Assembly: GCA_964017155.1 (NCBI GenBank)
Contig: OZ024854.1
Span: 53,525,941-53,589,940, forward strand
Length of the DNA: 64,000 bases
Direction of reading: 5' to 3'
From: Oasisia sp. SBJ-2009
Lineage: Eukaryota; Annelida; Polychaeta; Sabellida; Siboglinidae
Part shown: positions 1-13,167 of the stretch, one piece after another
Numbering within the stretch: position 1 is the stretch's first letter
Layout: each line of letters begins with the position of its first letter
Translations under genes and position numbers: made by a program
Notes under the pieces: generated by a model
The model's input: the letters and a program-made list of their open reading frames with translations, nothing else
The model's database searches: none
Told to the model about the DNA's origin: nothing

Positions 1-113
1 ACACCCGGGTATATCATTTCTGACTGGGGATGGACCAGCATTTATGTTTGGTGTCAGTGCTGAAGAAAAAAAACTGGAGTAGAGTGCTGTAGTCTGGTGG
101 GTGGGGTAGCCTG

Positions 114-329
114 CAGACATGGGGTCAAATACGTTTGTATTTGAAAGTACTTAAATACTTTTTTTCTTCACTATTTGTAATTGTATTAGATGTTTAAGAA
201 TAAAAAATATTTGTATTTAAGTACTTTCTTAAAGTATTTGACTTTTTCAAATACTTCCTTGGTTGCCTTTTGGTCATACATTTGGGGTAGTTACTTTTCT
301 GGAGTACCTCGGCACTTGTTACAGCACTG
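114..329. mobile_element. hAT-like non-autonomous fragments
   Basis: From 114 the sequence CAGACATGGGGTCAAATAC and the AT-rich text after it match the left end of the complete element at 26454-27514. It breaks off near 268 and is followed by the terminal segment of a second family, ending CAGCACTG at 322-329, which matches the right end of the element at 28076-31804. No target duplication is visible, so this looks like two juxtaposed fragments. Confidence 0.55.
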
Positions 330-780
330 GCCAAATACAAATTAGTAGCAACACATGATAAAAAGCCTTGTCAAAAAGTTTATTAAAATCACTATAACAA
401 AATTAGGTGTGTTGATTTAGTTACAACAAATTCATTTTGAAATATAAAATGCAAAAAAGGCATCCTGAAGTTAATTACAACCAGTATGAACTGTCATTCT
501 AACAATTATGATTGATTCATGATGGTGTCCCCATCACCCATACAGGGTGGAAAACAGCAACCTACAATGACACCAATTATCCACTTATTTCTACTAGACA
601 CGTCTGATGGTTGTGTAATTTCCTGCAATTTGGAATGCATCCAACAGCCAGCTCACCGCTATGCTTGCTCTGTACACGGTTGATTTAGGATGTTGACACA
701 CCAGGTTTTTACTTCGACCTGCTCATTTATCTCAACCAGTTTTTCAACAAGGTGCCGCATGAAGCTGTCTATCAATATAT
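330..780. other. Unassigned AT-rich sequence
   Basis: No convincing gene. Short stretches on both strands could be remnants of transposon coding sequence, but no motif is diagnostic. Confidence 0.3.
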
Positions 781-1650
781 TTTAAAGGAAAAAAAAAGTT
801 AACTGTTTCATGGCATACACCTAATAGAGTTAATATAAAGTAACAATTTCCACATATACTCAATTTTTTAATGCCAGCGGTTTACCAGAGAAATATTTTT
901 TAACACCCAGCCATCGAAATACTATGAGCTACTCCATCTTAGACGAAGAATGACGTCACGACGGTGAGGCGCTCTCCACGCAAATTCCCTGCATGGGGTT
1001 TGGCTGTTGTCATGAAATGGCTACAACTCGGCAACGCGCGTAACATGCTGATGACAGTAAATATAAAGTTGTCTATTATTGTTATCGCTGAAATCATCCC
1101 ATCAACTGATGATACATGTCTACTTCAAAGCATTTCTCTTCAAAATGGACCGAACAAAGTGAACTGTACTTGGACTGGAGGGATTCCAAACAGTACGCCC
1201 GCAAATCACCAATGTGAATCCATTGCTTCAATACTACCGGTTGTTTCAACTATTATTGCAACCGTACGCCGAACAGTAAGGCATAATTATTCAAGTTTAC
1301 CATAGATTTAACCACAGATTTTGATATACGTCTATAAGCAGCTGCTAGATGTCACTTCAACTGAACGAACTGTCGAAGACTCCAAGTTGTTGACCCTTAA
1401 CAACGTTGCAGGAATCTAACCGGCTTCAGCAGAGACATGGAATGCTGCGCGCTGAATGGCTAAGCCAAGTTAACCCTTCACCTATGGTGGCGTCTAGACC
1501 ATCGTGGATTTCGTTAGAATTTTAGACTTTAAAGTCACATTCTGAGTAAACCGCTGACGTTAAAAAATTGAGTATACGTGGAAATTGTTACTTTGTATAA
1601 ACTCTATTAGGTGTATGATGCAAAACCGTTTGTCTTTTTTGTCCTTTAAA
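781..1650. mobile_element. MITE-like element with long terminal inverted repeats
   Basis: About 110 bp at 781-893 reappears as an imperfect inverted copy at about 1540-1650. The outermost bases are TTTAAAGGA on the left and TCCTTTAAA on the right. The 870-bp element has no transposase frame; the 113-aa frame at 964-1305 has no recognisable domain. No clear target duplication. Confidence 0.6.
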
Positions 1651-1971
1651 TTTCTAACCACCAGAAGGGTAGAATGTGTTTAACCCATGCACGGCTCATG
1701 CATCTACCACAACAATTTAATCCTCTCAGAGGTTTGCTTAGTCGTTATGCAACATGTCTGTTTGGCTAGGGGAATGAAGGCAATGCTTTTAAAACAAATA
1801 ATGGCTTTATAAATGTAGCATTTTTAATTCTTACAAAATGGTCCACAGAAAGTGTAAAATTTTAATATATAAACTATACTGCGTGTATAAAGAAGGCATG
1901 TATAGGACTTATGAATGTACTGTGAAACTTGTTTGAAATAATAATTAACAGATGTTTTTGTAACACACACA

Positions 1972-1976
1972 CTATA

Positions 1977-2050
<74 letters not shown>
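1972..2050. repeat. (TA)n microsatellite
   Basis: Nearly pure TA dinucleotides. The overlapping Ile/Tyr-rich frames are artefacts. Confidence 0.95.
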
Positions 2051-2052
<2 letters not shown>

Positions 2053-3227
2053 ACACACATATAGAGGGTTAGAATTTGGCCTAAAATGAGTGGGGACCAG
2101 CAGGGCCCCCACTTTTCAAAATCTAGGGGCCTGGCACAAAAAGTGGGGGCCATGCAACAAATGCATGTTTAAGTTGCATTGTAACTATAACTTTATTCAA
2201 CACAAATTACACAATTCACATGCCACAAACATCATGGCTATAGACCATGTAGCAGCTTAATTAGTAAATACTAATGATAATATCAAGAGATTGGTGGAGG
2301 GTTGTTAATTTTCCTCTGAATCAGAGCTGCTTGAAAACTGTATATCTTCCTATATGGGCTGCATGGGTTTGTAGATGGCAACATGAGGTTGCCTCTTCCT
2401 TCCCCCTAACACACATCCACAACACTAGTATGTGTGTTATTAGGCACCTGTGTATGGCTGACTATTGACAGATCTAGAGATCTAGCCATAAACAACTCGA
2501 CACCCACAGACATGACACACAGATCTGGTGGGCCACTGCTATGTATAGCCAGTGAACCCTATCAACAAACCTGAACAAAAGTCTGACCTTTATCTCTAAC
2601 CTACTTTTAACAGTAGTGAACCATACAGCTATTTCATTTACTTTGTCCTGCATTTCAATTAACTGGCACCCAACTGGTGCCCCAATACCTGTATGTGACC
2701 ATTCACTGACCAACAGAAACCAATTTATAAACCACAAAGCTACCCCAACCCTCTGTATGCATGGTGACATGTGGATACAAATGAAGACACAACAATGCCA
2801 ATCCCAAAATAACGTTCATGTCAGTTATAGCCCAATAATCATGACCTGTTTACAAGTCAGTGTTCTGAGGGGCATCAACCTCTGGACACCAATACAAATG
2901 CTGTCGTCCTTCATCGTTGCCTATCACATATCATGTACCAAGACAGTCAAGATCAGTGTCAGTGTGTGCTTGGCATGAGCAGGCAGAATGTCATGGAATG
3001 ATGGTGAACCAAATGTTCTATTGATCATGATTTTGCCAGTGGTTGCCACCAGACAATGGCGGTAGGCCTGTATCAATAGCATTCTCTGACAAAATATTAT
3101 CACAGTTCTCTTTCTATCTCATAAATATAACTTAATGTAGATATTATGCCTTCACAGATCACGTGTAGTACACTGTACATCAATATTCAACACTAAATGA
3201 AGTATTAGTCTCATGCAAAGTACACCC
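2051..3227. other. Non-coding stretch
   Basis: Unique-looking AT-rich sequence. Short open frames on both strands lack domains, splice context or codon bias. Confidence 0.3.
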
Positions 3228-3490
3228 CAGGGCTTTATGCAGGACCAAATTATTGCCAGTCACACATGAATTGGTGGATACATGGATGTTAACTGTGTAC
3301 AAACTTTAAAATGTGTCTGGTGGCCTAAAATGGACCACAAACACACATGTGACACCATTTACACTCAGTTCTGAGGCATAAATGACAATATCTATGGTTT
3401 GGGAAGACCCGTCCACCCATATTTCTACCCATCCACAATGGTTTTTACCCGTCCAAATGAAGGGTGGACGGGTCACTGCATTAAACTATG
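3228..3490. mobile_element. MITE, copy 1 (263 bp)
   Basis: Starts CAGGGCTTTATGCAG and ends with an inverted CATAGTTTAATGCAG, i.e. 15-bp imperfect terminal repeats. Its interior, with repeated Cs and 'gacgggt' motifs, matches the element at 30868-31122 in the opposite orientation. The flanks GTACACCC and GAACACAC agree at 6 of 8 positions, compatible with a worn 8-bp target duplication of hAT type. Confidence 0.65.
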
Positions 3491-6483
3491 GAACACACTA
3501 AAGGTTAGACATTGTTCACAGATGTTCTGCCTTGATTGGAACCATTCACTCTCATCATGCCACATTCATTTATTTCAAAGGATGGTTCATTCTTATTATG
3601 AGGGTGTATAGCCTCATGTAGGTGTCAAGCAAACATGTACACATTTTATAAGAGTTAGACAGACTTGTAAACTAACAATAACACACACCAGAAACCTCCA
3701 ATTGCTCCCAATTTACCAAAAACACCAAAGGCATTCCCCATGAGTTTACAAAATTAACCATTACAAACCTACACCATTGCACAATGCTGTATGAAACAGT
3801 TCCTCATACCCACCACATAAACAAATTGATTTAACATTGAACTTACATTCTCAAGTAGACTGTTGACAATAACAGACATTATAAAGGTTTTTTATTACCT
3901 TCTAATGTATATGGCATCATCTGCCACCTCCATCTCAGAAAGTAAGAACTTATGCAAAATGTAAATAGCTGTGGTTTCACCAAGGCTAACCTCAAAATCA
4001 ATCAACAGAATCTGTTGTGCAGCAGAAGTAAAACGTAGTCACCCAGGAAGACACTGTTTACTCAAAAAAGAAACGCATGACTTACACAATCACTGATCTA
4101 CAGCACAACTTGCCGTGATATTCATGTGTAAAACAGGCCTGTATTTAACTTCCTCGTTTCTGACCAAAATTTATGCATATGGGGGTCCCTGATACTTGGA
4201 AGGACACACTGTTGTCATACTGCACAATACGGACCTGTGATCTATTATATGGAAAAAATACTAGTATATAGCCAAGGTATATATAATATGAACTTTACAA
4301 GCACAGACCTGTTTTCAACACAGGCCCACAGCTATCACTTTCAGAAAGAAGTCAGAAAAAAGCAAAACAGCTCGCTAAAGCAGGAGTTGTGTGCCTGTGA
4401 CAATTAGAATGTTAAATAAGTGATATTGGTGCAAACAGGTTTGCTTTTTGTGTGGTTATATTTTGTATTTTATCTGTATTTTGTGACAATCTTTTCTTTA
4501 CATGTTTTAGAGGCGATCATGATATGTATGATGTATCTCCTTTTAAGAACATTAAAGTGAATTGAAATCAATTATCTTTGAATTCAGTGCTGCATAGTGT
4601 TTACTATATGATGGAAATTGCATAAGATATGGAAATTGTTACTTCAGCACACCGGAGACACTAAAAGCACTGGGTACATTGAAAAAACTCAATGATTAAC
4701 CTTAAAAACTTGGTGCAATTGATTTCAAAACATTACTCTTATCAGCAAAGTATTCAACATTGTATCCCAATTTGGCTTTAGAAACGGTTAGGCACCATTA
4801 CATCCAAACACACGGTTGATCTAACAGGTGACACACAACTGCACACCCAGCTGTGTGCCATCAGCATGGATTTAGAATAAAATTTTCCCCAAGAAAAACA
4901 CATCTGTTGCATCAGTCTAGTCCAAGTATATTATTCTAGCACCATGACAGCAATCAACCAGTCATATCAGGACCTTGTTCAGTGACAAACCCTCCCCATT
5001 ATCTCCTGCGTTGTCATGGCAACCAGAGGCTGTGTGCACCAGATGTGAGCACACCAGATGAAGCATGGCTGGAAACGAATGTAAGCCAGCTCACTTTTAC
5101 CACAGACAATGTTGCACAAAGAGGACATTATCCTTCATGCATAAGCACAGACAGACAAGGTCAGGTGGCCAGCAGAATACAAACACAGACAGCCAAGGTC
5201 ACATGGCCAGCAGACAGCTAGAAGCTTGCACTTTTGTCTAATAGTAATATTAAAATATTCATAAATTTATTTATTTTGAACTGTTCATCTATGGCAAATG
5301 TCACAATATGTCCAATGATTTATGCCAAAAATACAACAGTTAAAAATTAAATGTACGTGTATACAATGAATCTATATAGTCAGTAGATTTTTTATAATAC
5401 AAATATATTCAATGATTATATATGATAACGACATAGCTCAGTCATTTGTAATCTTTAAAGTACTACTTTTCATGCTGTGTAATTAATGTTTCAAACCGTG
5501 TATTTAAGGAAGAAATAACCTTGACTCATCAGTTGCATTTAGCAAGTGTGGTACAGCACAGACATCATAATACTAACTTAACAGGAGGCAATAAGGAGGT
5601 CTTACACACATAGAGAGCTCGTAAAACATCCAGTCAAGCCTGTCAACACAGCCACCAGCTGTTGCCAATTGTTCTCACTGGGGCTCCCCAAACCACATGT
5701 AGATCAGGTACTATATAGTATATACCTGTAATGCCTTGTTTTCACTTTATTAGTAACCAGAATGATTCTAAGAAAGTATCTCTCTCTCTCTCTCTCTCTC
5801 TCGGTTGAAAGCAAACAGTAATTTTTCCATGAAAGTTTCAGTTTAATAGAGCACAGCATTAACATAAACTTTGACACTTGCACTGAAAAGCAATTGTTCT
5901 ATTACAGAGAACTCTAGACATATATGCCATTACTATAACATGTAGACTCAGATACTTGACTTGGGAATGCGGTTGCACTTCAGAATTTATAAATTATAAC
6001 TGTGTGCCTAATTTTAATGCTGGGTATTGTCAACGTGCATGTTGTACTACATTCGTAAAGGGTGAAGAACAGAAATAATTCCTCTTTTCTTGCTAGAAAA
6101 TTGTCAAAAATTTATTGAAGGGTACTTTTTATTTGTTTTGCTGATGGAGGCTGTTAGCAACTATCAAAGTTGCTATTTTCAACAGTCAGTCACTTAGCAT
6201 TCAGTGTATTTTTTACAAGTGACAAACCCTGACAACTTAGGTGGCATGATTGCCATTTTGCCTGCCGAGTGCTGACCCATTAAGGACTAAACACAATGTC
6301 TCCATGAATAGATAACTCGAACTACTGACCCTGTTTGGTTTCATTTATGTCCTCATCGAGCTTGTCATTGTTATTGACGACACAGGAAGAGCTATTCTAG
6401 TGGAAAGTACTGGGTAAGGAAAGTGAGATTAATACTCAATTGATAGACAAAGAGAGGGTAGTAAAGATACTCCATAACAACAC
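3491..6483. other. Non-coding stretch with a short (TC)n tract
   Basis: Apart from the possible exon at 3899-4011 I see no gene. A (TC)n run lies at about 5778-5802. Content is AT-rich and otherwise unremarkable. Confidence 0.35.
3899..4011 (-). other. Possible internal coding exon, unrecognised
   Basis: On the minus strand a pyrimidine-rich tract ending CACAACAG is followed by 113 nt open in one frame (begins ILLIDFEVSLGETTAIYIL) and a GTAATA donor. The peptide is not one I recognise and is not ELAPOR-like, although it lies on the same strand downstream of those exons. It may be chance or a transposase remnant. Confidence 0.2.
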
Positions 6484-7500
6484 CATGTCAGTCTACTCAG
6501 AATAACATCATGTCAGTCTACACAGAACAACACCATGTCAGTCTACTCAGAACAACACCATGTCAGTATACACAGAACAACAGCATGTCAGTCTACACAG
6601 AACAACATCATGTCAGTCTACACAGAACAACACCATGTCAGTCTACACAGAACAACACCATGTCAGTATACACAGAACAACATCATGTCAGTCTACACAG
6701 AACAACACCATGTCAGTCTACACAGAAAAACACCATGTCAGTATACACAGAACAACATCATGTCAGTCTACCCAGAACAACATCATGTCAGTCTACACAG
6801 AACAACACCATGTCAGTCTACACAGAACAACATCATGTCAGACTACACAGAACAACATCATGCCAGTCTACACAGAACAACACCATGTCAGTCTACACAG
6901 AACAACATCATGTCAGTCTACACAGAACAACACCATGTCAGTCTACACAGAACAACACCATGTCAGTCTACACAGAACAACACCATGTCAGTCTACACAG
7001 AACAACACCATGTCAGTATACACAGAACAACATCATGTGATTCATGTCAGTCTACACAGAACAACATCATATCAGTATACACAGAACAACATCATATCAG
7101 TATACACAGAGCAACATCATGTCAGTCTACACAGAACAACACCATGTCAGTCTACACAGAACAACACCATGTCAGTCTACACAGAACAACACCATGTCAG
7201 TATACACAGAACAACATCATGTCAGTCTACACAGAACAACATCATGTCAGTCTACACAGAACAACACCATGTCAGTCTACTCAGAACAACACCATGTCAG
7301 TATACACAGAACAACATCATGTCAGTCTACACAGAACAACACCATGTCAGTCTACTCAGAACAACATCATGTCAGTCTACACAGAACAACATCATGTCAG
7401 TCTACACAGAACAACATCATGTCAGTCTACACAGAACAACATCATGTCAGTCTACACAGAACAACATCATAGTCAGTCTTCTCAGAACAACATCATGTCA
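6484..7500 (+). repeat. 25-bp minisatellite, about 40 copies
   Basis: Tandem copies of CAGAACAACACCATGTCAGT plus five bases (25 bp), with few substitutions (C/T in 'acacc/acatc', 'tctac/tatac') and one irregular unit near 7037. Because 25 is not a multiple of 3 and the unit has no stop, all three forward frames stay open (up to 369 aa) with the same cycling peptide. That is a property of the repeat, not evidence of coding. Confidence 0.95.
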
Positions 7501-8509
7501 GAGTTTTTGATTGTACACTTAAAAATAACTCTGCACTTTTGCCAACTGTCCTCAGTCCAGTTCACTGATTTCACACCACGCTTGCACCACTTAAGTTGCC
7601 ACTGTAAGTCTGTAACAAGTAATCTAGTTTCTCGCCATCAGTAAACTTCGGAGATGCTGTTTCTGTAAATGTCACCATAAGAACAAATGCAATCAGGAAG
7701 TGCTTCAAGCAAATGGCTTCTACCAAGGAGGCTGACTAGTCCAATAGAAATTAGATTTCCCCTGCCCTGCCTGCCTGGAGTAGTTAGGTAACAAATGCCA
7801 TTGTCAGCTACAGACGCATCTGCACAGATTGTTGTTATAGGCAGCACAAAGCATTCTCAGCGATTCTGGATTTTTCCACGTCACTTCACATCAGCACAAG
7901 ATTTTAAAATACAAGTGTCAGGCTAAACTGCTTTCTATATAGTAATACTATTATGTAGTTATTAAAATAAAATAAATCTAGACAGTTTAAATCTGAGAGT
8001 TTCTGTATTTTAAGTAATTTATTATGAAATGTAGATACGCATTTTAATATAAATCTGGTTTTGGCAGTAAACCAATGCAGTTCAAGTTTCTGTAATATGT
8101 AAAATTCATTTTATGGAGGTAACTGGACACAATTAAGATTTCGCCTAAGTTAATAATGTTTTATTTTACATGTAACTAATGATCATAATTACAACTCAAT
8201 CATGATCATACTGTAATAGTATCGAATAAAAACCTTTTATAGTATCCAAGCTGGAACATGAGCTCAGGCAAAATTATGAACAGGAACATAGTCATAATTA
8301 TTTAGAGCAAGGAAGCAATGAAGACTTAGGATGAAATGCAATTTCAAATAAAACCTGGGGTAAGTAATTTGAGGACTTCATTCCAAATTGTTGTTCACCC
8401 ACTCCTTGTGCAGCTTTGTACAGAGTAGTACAGACTTTGGTTTCATTGCAAAACTATGATTCATTCGATCATCCTTCTTATTTGTTTTTAACTGTACAGT
8501 GAAACTCAC
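7501..8509. other. Presumed intron or intergenic sequence after ELAPOR-like exon 2
   Basis: On the minus strand this follows the GTGAGT donor at 8509. I looked for the expected next exon (Cys-rich, GEFL-type motif) and did not find it. Confidence 0.35.
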
Positions 8510-11500
8510 CACAACTTTTGCCTCTCACTGGGGCGGGCACAACTCCTCCTTGGCAGGTTTCTGGATTGGGAACAGCAACCTTCCATCGCCCTCCTTTGCT
8601 GTCACATTCTGTGTATTCATAGTGGAAGTCGGTCTTCAAAACACAAAATGTACATACACGAACTGACATTGTATGTGTGTGTATGTGATGGTTATTTAGG
8701 TTACTTCAGCCTTTATTTTATTAGACAGCAAGTTTCCTAGTCCGCCAAAACAAAATCCAAATTTAAGTTGTTACAATTTGTTTTTAAAACTAAGCAAACA
8801 TATATGTTGAAACCCCTGTAAAAACTATGCACTTTTCATCAAGGTAACAAATACATAATACAGAAATAACAAAAATAATAATTAAAAAGTGAAGGTAATA
8901 AAAATATCACACAAACAACTGTAGACATAAAAGAACCATTAATCTTACAAATAATGCCTAGACAAGTTAATAGCTGGTGGACATACCTAAGAAAATGTCA
9001 TAATTTATCAGTAAATGAAGCTACTTATCAATGTTTTAATGACTTAAATCCCCCAGTCTGTTGATAGGTTAGGGTCACTGTGACTACAAAGGCTTGATTG
9101 ATTGATGTAAGGTGGGGGTGATACATAGACCTTAAATGCTGATTTAATAATGATTGGACCACTAAATATAAGTTATTATTGCTATTATTTATGTATGCAT
9201 ATAAATATTACATGTACTTTTTACATGCATTTCAATGTAACCATCTAGTAATAGGGGCCCTTTTTTTTGGGGGGGGAGGGGTAAGCAACCTGGTTTTGTC
9301 TATCTGAGACACAGTAAACAGGTGAATAATAATGATGCCAGAATTGTGTCAATGTGCATAAATGATGTTTGTTATTTTGGCAAGTTAATTGGGAGTTAAA
9401 AAACTGGAAATTATGGAAAATTCGTAGAAGTCCACTAGACTCCAAATCTGTTCATATCTGGGAGCAAAGAGAACAAATATGTGAATCCACACTTTAAAAA
9501 AAAAATCCAATAATTATTTAAACTTTTTGAAGCAATGTAATTTTGTTGTTTTTCTTCAGCCAACCTTTTCCTAAATTGTTCACCACAATTTCATATGTTT
9601 ACCATATTAAATCATGAGTGCAGTGACTATTAGAGCGTAGTGGCAGAACTTTGGACTCTCGACAAAGAGAACCTGGTGTCATGGTCCAAGATTTAGCACG
9701 GATCTGCCAAATATGGGACTGCAATGGTACCAGGCCAGGAATCTCCATTGTCACTAGCATAGTTTCCATTAGAAATACATCAAGTATTCCAATATGAATG
9801 ATATGATTGTTATTCGCAAGGTTTAAATAAAATGCACATATATGTGCGGTATGTATTTGGAGGAAACTCGGCTTGGGCACGATGTGTCCCCAGTTGATGC
9901 GATGTCAGAGCAAATAAAAGTGGGCACTTGCACACGTATGCATGCGAGGTATTCATGTTGCTGAATCTATTTGTGTACAACCACCGTACCAGGTTTGAAA
10001 CCTGTATTGCCATGTTAATTAATCCTTGGGTAAGTTTCTTCACTCTACATTTGCTCCAGTTCACTCAGTTGCATGAGTACCTGGCTTTAAACAGCAGTGA
10101 CTGCTTCTATGAGCAGCCTTATCATTGCAGCGTGGCTAGATGCTTTCTAGATATAAATCATAGAATAGGTCTCCAGAGAAGTGTAAAAAGCTTTGAGCAG
10201 TCCTGAGGACTGGATACTGCGCCATATAACTGATAAGAACTTACTTTTTTGTGAGTCGCATTCACATACAATATTGTATTTCAAAACACAACACTCTAAT
10301 CTCCCTGTTGTGTTAATGCTTTACCACTCACCGATGAACACCTCTATGTAGCACACAACCCAAGATGGTTGGGTTCATGCCAGATACAAAACAAATATAT
10401 AGGAGGTGCTTTCAAGTATTTCTAACTAACAGATTCAAATATATTCACTTACTAAGTTACAGGCCAATAACAATTCATCAATGAATTTGATGAATCATTA
10501 ACATCGGCCACTTTAATGGCGGATTTATTGCATTTCACCAGCTAGTTGTGCCATTTTGTGGACTACATAATGTGAATGTTGCTCTAGCAAAGTATGCAAG
10601 TTTTGCTTTGGTATATATATGTTTCTTCACTCACATCACAAGTGTGTATTTTGTGTTGAAGTTCATGAGTCCTGACCAAGCTCAGGCAATAATGTTGCTT
10701 TGTTTGAGCACTGTGGTCCATTCATTATCTCCTATGGCTGCGGAGTGGGGATTAGACCCTCCACATTGGTATTTTTAAATTATGTAGAGTCATATGGATT
10801 CCTACCAAGGGACACATTTAAGGAGCTTGTAGATGAAATTAACAATTAATTACAACTTATTTTACTATTTTATACCATATCAATATGTGTATTATGTTGA
10901 ATGTTTACATTGACTCGTGTATTGTGCAGCACCATAGAGTACTGGATAAGTATGGTGCTATAGATATAAATTAATAAACATTTAAAATACATTTACAACG
11001 AGTCCCGGATTCAGAAACTCCCTTAAAAATCGGAACCTGGAACTTCCTGGTTCCTGTCCATGACTTCTTTTTAATATAAATTTTAGTGATTTTTTTACAA
11101 TCAAATTGATATAGTGGATGTGGAATTATTCACCCATATCAGTTTTGATTCCTCTGAGAGCACTTCCGATTCCACTGAAAACACTTCTGATTCCACTGCA
11201 CATCAACCAAATCAATTCCACTACCTATGCTACCAGTCTATCACTATCGTTGCAAGCTAGAGCTAGCTGTTTTCCATGCAAACTAGCCCTGGCAAATCCC
11301 CCACGAGAAATACTTCATTTAGCAAAGTCAAACTATAGTTTACCGATTGCCAATCATGACATTGCATGTTCTCAGGGGTGTGACCTAAATATTAGAACGG
11401 CGAAATTAAACGCCCAAATTTGAAGACATAGAAAAGTTCTGGGAATTCCTATATATAACAACTCATCCATCAAATCGCATGAGCATGCTGCTGAACAGTT

Positions 11501-12050
11501 TTGTGTATTCAAATATTTGCTTCAACATCTCAGACTTATTGCGTGCAACATGAGCAGTGTGTGGCTGAAATAGGCGACTATAGACGCTTCAATACCAATT
11601 TCATTCACACCCGTGGGCCATATGGCATATCATATGACATATCATATGTACCTCATTAGTTTACATATAAATATTATGGGATGAATTAAGCATTTTAAGG
11701 CGTAAATTAATAATTGTCCATTAGATTTTATTTAAAATGCAATAATATACCTGTTGAGCTTTGTGGTTTTCCTAATCAATGCCTTCACTCCATCAGGAAT
11801 TGACAGCTTGTCAATAACATGATTTGCTAATGTCTCTATTATTGTCTCTGACTCTGCCTCCGAGTCTGACGTCTGTCATACATGTCCAATGTCAACGACA
11901 ATGAGGAATAAAATGCGAATTGATACAACACAACTTTACGACGAACGAATCTATTCATAAATGAAGACTTACCGGTTTGCAGTCAGGAAGGCCTGTTCCA
12001 TGTATTACAGGAACGCTTGTCAATAAAAGGAAGAAGACGAGTGATTTCAT
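8510..12050 (-). CDS. ELAPOR1/2: ELAPOR1/2-like (KIAA1324 family) membrane protein, first two coding exons
   Basis: Exon 1 is 12050-11973 (26 codons). Its ATG opens a signal peptide, MKSLVFFLLLTSVPVIHG, then a short Cys-containing segment, ending at a GTAAGT donor in phase 0. Exon 2 is 8633-8510 (124 nt): acceptor TTTTGAAG, then TDFHYEYTECDSKGGRWKVA and a segment ending VRGKSC, with donor GTGAGT in phase 1. The joined product reads C-x-x-x-[DE]-[FY]-HYEYT-x-CDS-x-G-x-RW-[KR]-VA, the diagnostic N-terminus of ELAPOR1/ELAPOR2, type I membrane proteins of the endosome-lysosome/secretory route linked to autophagy and BMP signalling. The family is about 1000 aa, so most of the gene is missing from what I can see: downstream exons were not found between 1 and 8500 and may lie beyond the left edge. 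The 3.3-kb intron has no gene of its own. Confidence 0.85.
8634..11972. other. Intron 1 of the ELAPOR-like gene
   Basis: AT-rich, no supported exon. Short frames at 9599-9880, 9810-10206 and 10548-10778 lack domains. A G/A-rich run sits near 9270. Confidence 0.5.
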
Positions 12051-12340
12051 CGTCAAGCTGAATACGCCAAATGGATTTCTAGACAGGTTTATGTTGTCGC
12101 CGTTCACCGAAACACGAATATCCCAACGATTCATATCGCACGCAATGGAAGCATGCCGTCTTGTGTCAAATGTATCGAAGGGTATGGTATATCTATGCAA
12201 GCCCTGTTTAAAATTAGGCGCGTGCACTGGTTTTATAACGCGTCACTCACTACCTACTCTACGACTACAGTCGAAAGAACACTTATAAACGCTGCCTGAC
12301 TAGAGAAGCTGTAAACGCCGTCTAATTATAGATTCTCGTC

Positions 12341-12440
12341 TGCGCATGTGCACATCAAAATGTTGGACGCGTTCGAGTGACACGCAGTTGGGAATAAGCG
12401 ACTTCTGCACATGCGCCATTCTGGAAGTTGCGCATGCCGC
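12341..12440 (-). promoter_or_regulatory. Candidate promoter with NRF-1-like motifs
   Basis: About 300-390 bp upstream of the ELAPOR-like start codon are three close variants of the NRF-1 core TGCGCATGCGC: at 12341-12350, 12405-12416 and 12429-12440. The segment is also the most CpG-rich in the neighbourhood. The promoter call is inference. Confidence 0.35.
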
Positions 12441-13167
12441 ATCTGAACATGGCTAGTGTATCTTGTTTACCAACGGGCAACGCCATCGCCCATACACGAT
12501 GTGTTCTGGATTTGGAATCAGCTGAAAACCAAGCGTAACACGACAACATGACACTAACAAATGTTCCTTATATACTTGCCATAATAAATATACAGACAAA
12601 AACAATAAAAAAATGTATATAAACTTATAAAGCGGGGCATACCCGTATATATAGTTAGGATTTTAATATTTTGGTATACTACTCACAAAATGTATGTACG
12701 TTTGGAAGAATATCATTCATGTCCAACAACTTTTCTGTTACTAACGGGGTGCGTCAAGGAGGAATTCTCTCACCTTATCTTTTTTGTGTTTACATGGATG
12801 ATCTCAGTAACAAATTAAACAATGTAAATGCTGGATGTATAATAGGTTCCTCGTTAATTAACCATTTGATGTATGCTGATGATTTAGTGCTCATGACACC
12901 TTCATCTATGGGTTTATCAATGTTATTATCTGTGTGTTCAGAGTATGGGATAGAACATGATATTAAATACAATAGTACCAAAAGTAAAAAGTTCAAAAAT
13001 ATCCACATTCCAAACTTTTTGCTAAATGGTGAAACATTGCCAAGGGTTAGTAAGTATAAATATCTTGGGCATATTATCACAGATCTATGCGACAATGATG
13101 ACATATCTAGGCAGTACAAGAGAATTTATGCTCAGGGTAATGCCTTGATCCGAAAGTTTTACATGTG

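Noticed and set aside
964..1305. 113-aa frame
   Set aside because: Interior of an inverted-repeat MITE; no domain.
6484..7500. CRISPR-like array
   Set aside because: No unique spacers: units are direct tandem copies, and the genome is eukaryotic.
6510..7644. Open frames of 142-369 aa with repeating 'SVYTEQHHV' peptides
   Set aside because: All three frames stay open because the 25-bp unit has no stop; a protein gene would not keep three frames free together.
9610..9780. tRNA/SINE head near 'agagcgtagtggcagaactt'
   Set aside because: No proper B-box or acceptor pairing.
12449..12538. 30-codon plus-strand ORF from an ATG in the CpG-rich segment
   Set aside because: Too short, no homology, overlaps presumed promoter sequence.
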